Part shown: piece after piece, positions 1 through 6,114 of the stretch
Position numbering within the stretch: the first letter of the stretch is position 1
Layout: every line of letters starts with the position of its first letter
NCBI GenBank assembly: GCA_947177325.1
Contig: CAMWUH010000110.1
Span: forward strand, 1-7,091
DNA: 7,091 nucleotides
DNA from: an uncultured Bacteroidales bacterium
GTDB taxonomy: Bacteria; Bacteroidota; Bacteroidia; Bacteroidales; Muribaculaceae
Reading direction: 5' to 3'
Position numbers and translations under genes: made by a program
The notes under the pieces: generated by a model
The model's database searches: none
Told to the model about the DNA's origin: nothing
Seen by the model: the letters and a program-made list of their open reading frames with translations, nothing else

Positions 1-14
1 ATTATCACATTTCT

Positions 15-43
15 TGTAGATGACAGTCATTGTTTCATCTACA
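15..43. repeat. 9-bp perfect inverted repeat with 11-base spacer
   Basis: The arms TGTAGATGA (15-23) and TCATCTACA (35-43) are exact reverse complements separated by 11 bases. As RNA this would be a 9-bp stem with an 11-base loop on either strand. No T-run follows on either side, so it is not a standard intrinsic terminator. It could be an operator for a gene beyond the left edge, an mRNA-end stem, or chance. The role is unknown; the symmetry itself is directly visible. Confidence 0.5.
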
Positions 44-75
44 CTATTATAACATTGCTCCCGCCCAAATAGTTC

Positions 76-104
76 ATACGAGATAAAAAATATCGTATTT
101 TTTT
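76..104 (+). terminator. Possible intrinsic terminator, rightward, AT-rich
   Basis: Bases 76-85 can pair with 91-98 around an A5 loop (86-90). This gives an 8-bp stem with a two-base bulge at 80-81, followed at once by seven T residues (98-104, the first shared with the stem). The T-run follows the stem only on the plus strand, so it would serve a rightward transcript from beyond the left edge rather than wbqC. Frame 1 is open from base 1 to a TAG at 70-72, so a gene tail could end just before it, but that short reading has no recognisable protein character. The stem is weak and AT-rich. Confidence 0.35.
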
Positions 105-151
105 GTGCAACTTCGTCCACACTTTCAGCGTGGATTTGTGCAGCTCACGGG

Positions 152-826
152 TTAGCGGAGGTGGAGGGGGGACTCGGGGCCGTGGTTGAAGATGAGGTCG
201 AGGATCGAGAGGCCGGGGATAAAACCGAGGCGGTCGGCGCGAATCTGATAGCGCGGGCGCTCTTGGAATTCTGCGGCGGTGGGCTTCGCGTGGGTGTTAT
301 GTGACAGGTCGTTAGCGTTGAGGCCGGGGGATGCAGGAGCGGGAAGCTCGGAGGCTCTGACGATGGCAGTGTTAAGGCCGAGGATTGTGGCTGCTGATTG
401 GATTGACTCCAAGGCGAGGGTGGCGATGTCAGGGAAGATGTCGGGGGTGTCGTGGGAGAAAAATCGGGACAACCTGTCTATGTAAAATTCAAAAAAGGGT
501 GTGCGCCCATAAGCCGATTCAAGAGATATACGATGGACGTGCCACCAATCGCCGTGGGTGGAGATGGCTACTTGATTCCAGAGCAGCGGGGAGTGGACCT
601 GAGCGGTGGAGGGGCGGGAGATGGGCACGGTCAGGGAGAGTCGGCCGCGAGTGTCGGCAATGTCGAAGCGATGCACACTTTTTTGGCGCTTGTCAAATCG
701 GGCGCGGTCGTTGATTACTGCAACCGGGTAGGAGGCTAACAGAGCGAAGTAGCTGACGGGCGGGAAGAGGGCTAACGGCAATTCAACGGTGCCGCCGGGA
801 TGAGTAATCAGCGGGTCGGAGGTCAT
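152..826 (-). CDS. WbqC-family protein
   Basis: This 224-residue protein matches the WbqC-like family (PF08889), named after a gene in O-antigen clusters; its biochemical activity is not established. Family hallmarks visible here are FPPVSYFALL (21-30), the basic stretch around DKRQKSVHRF (45-54), LSLTVPIS (63-70), the tract HRISLESAYGRTPFFEFY (98-115), and the C-terminal GFIPGLSILDLIFNHGP (201-217). The length is normal, with roughly a dozen extra residues before the usual N-terminus. There is no signal peptide or membrane segment, so it should be cytoplasmic. The ATG overlaps the lepB TGA as ATGA (823-826), which fixes the start and suggests translational coupling. It is the last gene of the dapB-lepB-wbqC operon. 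A link to surface glycan synthesis is inferred only from the family name and the envelope-related neighbours. Confidence 0.88.
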   Translation of the reverse strand: MTSDPLITHPGGTVELPLALFPPVSYFALLASYPVAVINDRARFDKRQKSVHRFDIADTRGRLSLTVPISRPSTAQVHSPLLWNQVAISTHGDWWHVHRISLESAYGRTPFFEFYIDRLSRFFSHDTPDIFPDIATLALESIQSAATILGLNTAIVRASELPAPASPGLNANDLSHNTHAKPTAAEFQERPRYQIRADRLGFIPGLSILDLIFNHGPESPLHLR

Positions 827-2295
827 TGCTGATAGTCGGCTTTGTCGGGGTTGGGATTTTTGAAAGTGCGGTTAAAGCGGATTTTGCCGTTGAAAAGCGA
901 TTTGTCACCGTCGAACGAAGTCAGCACTTTAACGGGCATACCCACGATGTGGTCTTCGGGCACGAAGCCCCAGTAGCGGGAGTCGACGGAATTGTCGCGG
1001 TTGTCGCCGAGCATGAAGTAATAATCCATTCCGAATGTGTAGGTTTTGGCCGGCTTACCGTCGATGTAGGCTTGACCGTTACGGAATTCAGAGTTGGTGT
1101 GGCCTTCGTAAACTCGGATTGCACGCTCATAGAGCTGCCAGTTGCGCTCGTCGAGCTCCACTGTCATACCCTTTTTGGGGATAAGCACACCATCGGGGCC
1201 ACCATAGTTCAGGCGTGTCCAGCCCTCGTTGGCGGCAAGGCTGAAGGGCCAGATGTAGCAGTATTCATCCTCGCCGGGCTGCTGCACGATGTTGAGCACT
1301 CCGGGGAGCTTTTTGACTTGAGCGAGCATGGAGGCTGTCAGGGGTACGCGGTAGATGCGAGGCACAGTGCCGTCGGGGTTGACTGTAAAGCCGTTAGAGA
1401 GCCAGAAGTCGGCGGGCAGTTGGTTGAGGTCGGCATAGTTGTTGCGGTCGAGCTGAGAGATTTCGAGTTCATCCCACTCGGCATCGGTTATAGGCCGGTC
1501 GATCTGCACGTAGTAGTTAAACTGGGCATTACGGGGCATCGGTTGTTTTTTGCCGTCGATATAGATTACGCCGTTAACGATTTTGAAAGTTTCGCCGGGG
1601 AGGCCGACGCAGCGTTTCACATAGTTTTCGCGGCGGTCGACGGGCCGGGTTATTTTTTCGCCTAACTGCGGATTGCCGGCCAGGGAGCTGACACCGGCCA
1701 TTTGGCAGAGCTGATAGTAGTCGGGGTTGGATACATTGGTAAACACGGTGTCGCCGGCGGGGAAGTTAAACACCACGATGTCGCCGCGCTCCACGCTGCG
1801 GAGGCCCGGCAGGCGGCGATATTTGAATTGCACCGACTCAACGTAGCTGTTGCCCCCGACAAGTGGCATAGTGTTGTGGACCAAGGGGAAGTTGATGGGG
1901 GTCATGGGCACACGCGGGCCGTAGATGAGCTTGTTGACGGTGATATAGTCGCCGGTGAGGAGGGTTTTTTCGAGCGAAGATGAGGGGATGGAATAGTTTT
2001 GGGCAACAAAGTTGAAGATAAACCACACGAGAATCAAGGCATAGACAATCGCGTCGACCCACGACATAATGCCTCTGACTACCTTTGACTTAGAGTTTTT
2101 CCACCAGGTGAAGGGGATATAGTGGGTGATATAGATGTCAAAGAGCAGCGGCATGACCAGAAGCAGCCACCAGCAAGATGTCCAAACAGTGAAAGCGAGC
2201 CAAAGGAGGGCTACTAGGCCGAAGCGAATCCAGCGGGTGGTACGGGTTTTGCGAACCCGTGCAATGAAATCTTCAGTGAATTGTTGACGTGTCAT
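823..2295 (-). CDS. lepB: Signal peptidase I
   Basis: This inner-membrane serine protease (family S26A) removes signal peptides from exported preproteins. The 490 residues hold two hydrophobic segments at about 24-40 and 42-58, a third at about 80-98, then the periplasmic catalytic domain. The nucleophile is Ser107 in IPSSSLEKTL (compare IPSGSMMPTL and Ser90 of E. coli), and the general base is Lys227 in NYVKRCVGLPGE. The box GDNRDNSVDSRYWGFVPEDH (430-449) completes the family signature. It is longer than E. coli LepB (324 residues) because of added sequence between the Ser and Lys boxes and between the Lys and GDNRDNS boxes, as is usual in Bacteroidetes. All key residues are present, so it should be active. 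It lies 64 bases downstream of dapB with no convincing promoter in the gap, so co-transcription is likely, and its stop overlaps the wbqC start. Confidence 0.96.
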   Translation of the reverse strand: MTRQQFTEDFIARVRKTRTTRWIRFGLVALLWLAFTVWTSCWWLLLVMPLLFDIYITHYIPFTWWKNSKSKVVRGIMSWVDAIVYALILVWFIFNFVAQNYSIPSSSLEKTLLTGDYITVNKLIYGPRVPMTPINFPLVHNTMPLVGGNSYVESVQFKYRRLPGLRSVERGDIVVFNFPAGDTVFTNVSNPDYYQLCQMAGVSSLAGNPQLGEKITRPVDRRENYVKRCVGLPGETFKIVNGVIYIDGKKQPMPRNAQFNYYVQIDRPITDAEWDELEISQLDRNNYADLNQLPADFWLSNGFTVNPDGTVPRIYRVPLTASMLAQVKKLPGVLNIVQQPGEDEYCYIWPFSLAANEGWTRLNYGGPDGVLIPKKGMTVELDERNWQLYERAIRVYEGHTNSEFRNGQAYIDGKPAKTYTFGMDYYFMLGDNRDNSVDSRYWGFVPEDHIVGMPVKVLTSFDGDKSLFNGKIRFNRTFKNPNPDKADYQQ

Positions 2296-2359
2296 TGAGC
2301 GAAGTTGAGGAAATCGAAAAGGGGATTATGGAGTAGAGGGAAATAAAGGTGGAGGATGA

Positions 2360-3082
2360 TTATTTAAGGAGGTCGGCCATCATGTCGGCGGTAGAGAAGA
2401 GGCCTTTGTGGCCCGGGAGCCATTCGGCGGCGATGACCGCGCCGAGGGCGAAAGAGTCGCGTGTCTTGGCCGAGTGGGTGAGAGTTATAGAGTCCATAGG
2501 TGATTGCCAAACGATGGAGTGAATGCCCGGCACTTCACCTTCGCGACGGTGATTGATGAGCAGTTGGTCGGGGCGATGAGAGGGGTCTTCGGTCCACTCA
2601 GCGATGCGGTCGGTTGCCTCGATGATACCTTCGGCGAGGGTTTTGGCGGTGCCGCTGGGATGGTCGAGTTTGTGAATGTGGTGCACCTCTTCCATTTGGG
2701 GCGTATATTGCGGGAAGCGGTTCATGATGCGAGCCAGGAAAGAGTTGACCGCGAAGAAAATGTTGACGCCAACAGAGAAGTTGGAGCTCCATATCATGGC
2801 TGAATCAGCCCGGTCAATCATAGGGAGGAGCTGATCGGAGGAGCCCCATCCGGTTGTGCCGCTGACGAGGGGAACACCGGTTGGCAAAATCATACGGTAG
2901 TTGTCAAGAGCCGCCTCTGGGCGAGTAAATTCAATGGCTACATCGGCTGAAGCGAATGCTTCGGAATTGATGTCGTCTATATTGTTCTCGTCGATGATTG
3001 CTACTATCTGATGGCCACGCTCGCGTGCGATGCGCTCAATGGCCCGGCCCATTTTTCCGTGGCCTACGATTGCTATTTTCAT
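2360..3082 (-). CDS. dapB: 4-hydroxy-tetrahydrodipicolinate reductase
   Basis: DapB reduces 4-hydroxy-tetrahydrodipicolinate to tetrahydrodipicolinate with NAD(P)H in the lysine and meso-diaminopimelate pathway, in the cytoplasm. The 240-residue protein starts with the Rossmann nucleotide-binding motif VGHGKMG (6-12). It continues with the GTTGW loop (75-79), NFSVGVN (101-107), and the catalytic signature EEVHHIHKLDHPSGTA (131-146), in which His134, His135 and Lys138 match the E. coli catalytic and substrate-binding residues. The end, FALGAVIAAEWLPGHKGLFS (211-230), matches the family C-terminus. It is shorter than E. coli DapB (273 residues) but normal for Bacteroidetes. It leads the minus-strand operon behind a well-matched promoter at 3108-3139. 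No riboswitch-like leader is possible, since the predicted leader is only about 20 bases. Confidence 0.96.
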   Translation of the reverse strand: MKIAIVGHGKMGRAIERIARERGHQIVAIIDENNIDDINSEAFASADVAIEFTRPEAALDNYRMILPTGVPLVSGTTGWGSSDQLLPMIDRADSAMIWSSNFSVGVNIFFAVNSFLARIMNRFPQYTPQMEEVHHIHKLDHPSGTAKTLAEGIIEATDRIAEWTEDPSHRPDQLLINHRREGEVPGIHSIVWQSPMDSITLTHSAKTRDSFALGAVIAAEWLPGHKGLFSTADMMADLLK

Positions 3083-3107
3083 TGTAAAAAGAGATATTTT
3101 TTCACCA

Positions 3108-3139
3108 CAAAAGTAGTAAAAAACGGCCGCAATAGCAAA
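3108..3139 (-). promoter_or_regulatory. Promoter of dapB-lepB-wbqC, Bacteroidetes type
   Basis: On the minus strand, TTTG (3136-3139) is followed after exactly 20 bases by TACTTTTG (3108-3115). This is a full match to the Bacteroidetes primary-sigma consensus TTTG-N19-21-TAnnTTTG. Transcription would begin around 3100, leaving a leader of about 20 bases before the dapB ATG. The match and spacing are seen directly; activity is inferred. Confidence 0.75.
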
Positions 3140-3179
3140 CTAATTGGAAATAAGGATTAAAAAACTGACTATTTTTAGT

Positions 3180-3187
3180 TATCTTTG
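3180..3187 (+). promoter_or_regulatory. Probable -7 element for the kinase-like gene
   Basis: TATCTTTG fits the Bacteroidetes -7 consensus TAnnTTTG and lies 30 bases before the start codon at 3218, so the leader would be about 24 bases. At the expected -33 position (about 3155-3160) there is only ATTAA, not TTTG, so this looks weaker than the dapB and asnA promoters or may need an activator. It shares the 135-base divergent gap with the dapB promoter, and the two core promoters do not overlap. Confidence 0.55.
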
Positions 3188-3217
3188 CAATTCAATCAAT
3201 TATCATAATCAACAAAG

Positions 3218-4000
3218 ATGAGCCAGCAATCAGAACCGGCAAAACCGGCAGCGCCCCAGGAGCGCTGGACCGAGCAAGAGCGTCTGCCCGAATGGGAGGA
3301 AACATTCTACGACGTGTGGACGGCCAAAAAGCATGGCAAATGGGTGATGCTCAAAACGCTTAAACCCGAATATGCCGAGCAGCCCGAGTATAAAGCCATG
3401 ATTGAGAAAGAGTTTGATGTCAGATACAATCTTGCTCACCCTAACATTGTGATGATAAACGACTTTGAGGATGTGCCCGGGATAGGCCGCTGCATCATCA
3501 CCGACGACGTGTATGGCGACTCGCTGCGCAAGCTACTCGACAATGATAAGCTGACCGAGGAGCATCTGACCAAGCTGATAACCTCGCTCGTAGAGGCGAT
3601 GGACTATATTCAGGTTAATCACCTCGTTCACCATCCGATCAAGCCGGAAACGATATTGTTTACAGAAAATATTGGCAATCTGAAGCTGATAGATGTGGGT
3701 TTTGACCAGCTCGACCACTTGAGCCACTCTGACACCTCGCGCGATATCGAAGCCTTCGGCTACGTGCTTCGCGAAGCGCTGGCCAAGCTCCCCAATTCGC
3801 CCCGACACAGGCATCTGCAGCGCGTGGCAGACCGCTGTATAAGCCCCAACCGGCGCTATCGCGATGTTCAAGATTTGAAAATGGCACTCTCTGACAGCTC
3901 CAACCACAAGCTTTACATTGTGATAATCTCGTTTCTTTCGCTGATGGCCGCCGTGCTTGCGTGGCTGTTGGCCCACCCCGCCAACCCCATAACTGAATAA
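3218..4000 (+). CDS. Tail-anchored protein-kinase-like protein, probable pseudokinase
   Basis: This 260-residue protein has a degenerate Ser/Thr-kinase fold. A Pro/Glu-rich leader (about 1-22) is followed by an N-lobe with no glycine-rich loop. The ATP lysine (Lys46 in VMLKTLK), the helix-C glutamate (Glu65, before HPNIV), the DFG aspartate (Asp159 in DVG) and the helix-F aspartate (Asp176 in DIEAFG) can all be aligned. The catalytic loop reads HHPIKPET (138-145) where active kinases have HRDLKPEN, so the catalytic Asp is Pro140 and the metal-binding Asn is Thr145. The activation segment is only about 14 residues with no APE motif. A C-terminal membrane helix (about 232-252) with a short tail implies a cytoplasmic domain tethered to the membrane. 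It likely leads the operon with the two genes downstream. A scaffold or nucleotide-sensing role is more likely than phosphotransfer, but this is inference. Confidence 0.82.
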   Translation: MSQQSEPAKPAAPQERWTEQERLPEWEETFYDVWTAKKHGKWVMLKTLKPEYAEQPEYKAMIEKEFDVRYNLAHPNIVMINDFEDVPGIGRCIITDDVYGDSLRKLLDNDKLTEEHLTKLITSLVEAMDYIQVNHLVHHPIKPETILFTENIGNLKLIDVGFDQLDHLSHSDTSRDIEAFGYVLREALAKLPNSPRHRHLQRVADRCISPNRRYRDVQDLKMALSDSSNHKLYIVIISFLSLMAAVLAWLLAHPANPITE

Positions 4001-4035
4001 CGCAATTAAAAAACTTCCAAACTGATAAGTGACTT

Positions 4036-5166
4036 ATGGCTGTAGAAATACGCGAAGTAGCTCCTACGAAAAAAGAAATCAAGCGATTTGTAAAATTCGG
4101 TATCGACCATTATAAAGGTAACCAATTTTTTGTGCCCCCGTTGGTGATGGATGATGTCAACACCCTGTTGCCCTCGAAAAACCCCGCCTTTGACTTTTGC
4201 GAAGCGCAATCGTTCATGGCTTATCGCGACGGCAAACCCGTAGGGCGCATAACTGCCATAATTAACAATGCCGTTAACGAGCGCACCGGACAAAAGTCGC
4301 TGAGATTCGGCTTCGTTGAGTTTATCGACGATGATGAGGTTGTTGATGCTCTTTTCGATGCAGCCGAGGAGTGGGGTCGCAAACGTGGCATGACTCGCAT
4401 CGTCGGGCCAATGGGATTCTCCGACATGGACCATGAGGGGATGCTCGTAGAGGGATTTGACCAACTCGGCACTATGGCCTCGATCTACAATTATGACTAC
4501 TATCCCCGCCAGCTCGAGCGCCGCGGCATGACCAAGGAGGTTGACTGGATTGAATTTCTGATGACAGTGCCCGATGCTATCCCTGACAAGTATCAGCGCA
4601 TAGCCGAAATCGTGAAGAAGAAATATGACCTTCATAATGTCAAAATCACTTCGCGCAAGCATGTAAAGGAGCAATATGGCCGGGCCATTTTCGACCTTAT
4701 CAACGAGGCTTACGACGGTCTTTACGGTTACTCACCGCTGACACCGCGCCAAATCGAATACTACATCGATATGTATCTTGGAATTTTGCGCCTGGACGAC
4801 ATTTCGCTCGTGGTTAACAAAGATGATAAGCTGGTAGCAGTTGGCATTTCCATCGCATCATTCTCGCGCGCGTTGCAGAAATCGAAAGGGAAGATTTTCC
4901 CCTTCGGGTGGTGGCATCTGCTCAAACCGTTGCGCGGCAAGGTTGATATTGTCGACCTGCTGTTGGTGGCCGTCAAACCGGAATATCAAGGCAAGGGAGT
5001 CAACGCGCTGCTCTTTACCGACCTCATTCCCCGCTATATCAAAAACGGCTATAAATATGCTGAATCAAATGTAGAGCTTGAGGGTAACGAGGCTGTGCAA
5101 AAGCAGTGGGAATACTTTGAACGCCGCCAGCACAAGCGCCGCCGTTCTTACGCTAAAGAATTATGA
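4036..5166 (+). CDS. GNAT-like N-acetyltransferase family protein, two-domain
   Basis: This 376-residue soluble protein resembles the conserved GNAT-like family that includes E. coli YghO. The C-terminal half carries an acetyl-CoA loop-like motif, VKPEYQGKGVNALLF (313-327), where Gln318-Gly-Lys-Gly321 matches the Q/R-x-x-G-x-G/A pattern except for Asn323 at the last glycine. The N-terminal half also has a GNAT-like layout: a strand with MAYRDGKPVGRI (61-72), FGFVEF (91-96), a helix around 101-118, and IVGPMGFS (122-129). An arginine-rich tail (EYFERRQHKRRRSY) ends the protein. The substrate is unknown. It starts 35 bases after the kinase-like gene with no obvious promoter between, and its TGA overlaps the next ATG as ATGA (5163-5166), so the three genes probably share one transcript. 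The family is fairly sure; enzymatic activity is not. Confidence 0.75.
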   Translation: MAVEIREVAPTKKEIKRFVKFGIDHYKGNQFFVPPLVMDDVNTLLPSKNPAFDFCEAQSFMAYRDGKPVGRITAIINNAVNERTGQKSLRFGFVEFIDDDEVVDALFDAAEEWGRKRGMTRIVGPMGFSDMDHEGMLVEGFDQLGTMASIYNYDYYPRQLERRGMTKEVDWIEFLMTVPDAIPDKYQRIAEIVKKKYDLHNVKITSRKHVKEQYGRAIFDLINEAYDGLYGYSPLTPRQIEYYIDMYLGILRLDDISLVVNKDDKLVAVGISIASFSRALQKSKGKIFPFGWWHLLKPLRGKVDIVDLLLVAVKPEYQGKGVNALLFTDLIPRYIKNGYKYAESNVELEGNEAVQKQWEYFERRQHKRRRSYAKEL

Positions 5167-5972
5167 TTGGCGAAAGCAAGCCCGGGGCGGAGAAGGGGCT
5201 GATCGTGGAGCAGATAAGCGAGCGCGACCTCCGCGACCTGCTCGACAGCGAGGCGGCCCGCATCAACTCAGAGGCCTTTATAGCCGACGACCCGGTGCAG
5301 TTTCCGCGTCGCTTCACATCACTTCAGGATATAGAGATAGCGTCGCTGCTGGCGTCGACAATCGCGTGGGGCAACCGCAAAATGATTTGCCGGGATGCCG
5401 ACCGATTGCTGGCCATGATGGATAATCAGCCGGCGCAGTTTACGCTCGACGGAGCATTCGAAGAACTACCCGACGGCAACATTCACCGCACTTTTTTTGT
5501 CAAAAATCTGCGCCACTACCTGCGCGGGCTGCGATTGATTTACCAAAAATACGGGTCGCTCCAGGAGATGGCCCGCCGGAATGGAGTGGCCGAGGCCGAG
5601 GCTCCGGCATGGCGCCTGGTTGAGGTAATCAACCGATACTTGAGCGAGGCTAACGACGGATTGACCGACTCGCGCTGCCTGCCGCTCAATCTCGACACCA
5701 CTGCCCTTAAGCGCGTCAACATGGCGCTCCGCTGGCTCGTCAGGCGTGACGGCATCGTTGACATGGGAGTGTGGGATGTCATAAAGCCCGAACAGTTGCG
5801 CATACCGATGGATGTGCATGTGGGGAACGTTTCGCGCCAATTAGGGTTGCTGACCCGAAAGCAAACCGACCGTCGGGCCGTAGAGATGCTCACCGAGCGC
5901 CTGCGCCAATTCCGCCCCGACGACCCAACGCTCTATGACTACGCCCTGTTTGGCATCGGCATGAAATTGTAG
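5163..5972 (+). CDS. TIGR02757 (DUF2400) family protein
   Basis: This 269-residue cytoplasmic protein belongs to a conserved family without an assigned function. Typical segments are EIASLLASTIAWGNRKMI (58-75), LNLDTTALKRVNMALRWLVR (175-194), VDMGVWDVIKP (199-209), LRIPMDVHVGNVSRQLGL (212-229), and a C-terminal RPDDPTLYDYALFGIG (251-266). The D217-x-H-V pattern before SRQLGL recalls the Asp-Thr-His-Val segment of endonuclease III-type DNA glycosylases, and 58-86 resembles their first helices. The helix-hairpin-helix GVGxKTA loop and the iron-sulfur cysteines are absent (Cys76 and Cys172 are the only cysteines). A fold relation is my inference, not established function. The start is fixed by the ATGA overlap with the GNAT-like gene. 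It is the last gene of the unit; a 142-base gap with a new promoter follows. Confidence 0.85.
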   Translation: MIGESKPGAEKGLIVEQISERDLRDLLDSEAARINSEAFIADDPVQFPRRFTSLQDIEIASLLASTIAWGNRKMICRDADRLLAMMDNQPAQFTLDGAFEELPDGNIHRTFFVKNLRHYLRGLRLIYQKYGSLQEMARRNGVAEAEAPAWRLVEVINRYLSEANDGLTDSRCLPLNLDTTALKRVNMALRWLVRRDGIVDMGVWDVIKPEQLRIPMDVHVGNVSRQLGLLTRKQTDRRAVEMLTERLRQFRPDDPTLYDYALFGIGMKL

Positions 5973-6033
5973 AGTGAGGCGGTTGGCAAATTGCTAATAA
6001 AGAAATAAAAATTATAGCAAAATGCTTTATTTG

Positions 6034-6065
6034 TTTGGATGTTTGGAAAAATGTGCTTAAATTTG
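6034..6065 (+). promoter_or_regulatory. Promoter of asnA, Bacteroidetes type
   Basis: TTTG (6034-6037), exactly 20 bases, then TAAATTTG (6058-6065) is a full match to TTTG-N19-21-TAnnTTTG. Transcription would start near 6072, giving a leader of about 43 bases before the ATG at 6115. The leader contains a short AACATCA direct repeat (near 6079-6094) and no clear Shine-Dalgarno sequence. This makes asnA a separate transcription unit from the TIGR02757 gene. Confidence 0.75.
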
Positions 6066-6114
6066 CGCTATAATCAACAACATCACTAACATCAAAACCC
6101 CTTCTTTATTAATC

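Noticed and set aside
1..72. Open frame 1 ending in TAG at 70-72, possible tail of a gene from the left
   Set aside because: Only 23 codons are visible, the composition is AT-rich unlike the genes here, and the reading has no recognisable protein features, so I do not call a coding region.
102..142. Direct repeat TTTGTGCA at 102-109 and 135-142
   Set aside because: Eight bases repeated twice in AT-rich sequence is plausible by chance. There is no attachment site, integrase or mobile element nearby to give it meaning.
826..1665. 279-codon open frame on the plus strand opposite lepB
   Set aside because: It lies wholly antisense to lepB, whose catalytic motifs are intact. Its translation is a low-complexity mix of V, A, G, D and E typical of a mirrored reading frame and matches no family that I recognise.
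4006..4674. 222-codon open frame on the minus strand opposite the GNAT-like gene
   Set aside because: It is antisense to a well-supported gene that continues on both sides, has no promoter, and its translation shows no domain character.
5983..6032. Hairpins after the TIGR02757 gene (6-bp stem 5983-5988/5992-5997; AGCA-AAA-TGCT at 6016-6026 before T-rich sequence)
   Set aside because: The first has a G-T pair and no T-run. The second has only four firm base pairs, and its T-rich tail is interrupted and runs into the asnA -33 element. Neither supports a terminator call.
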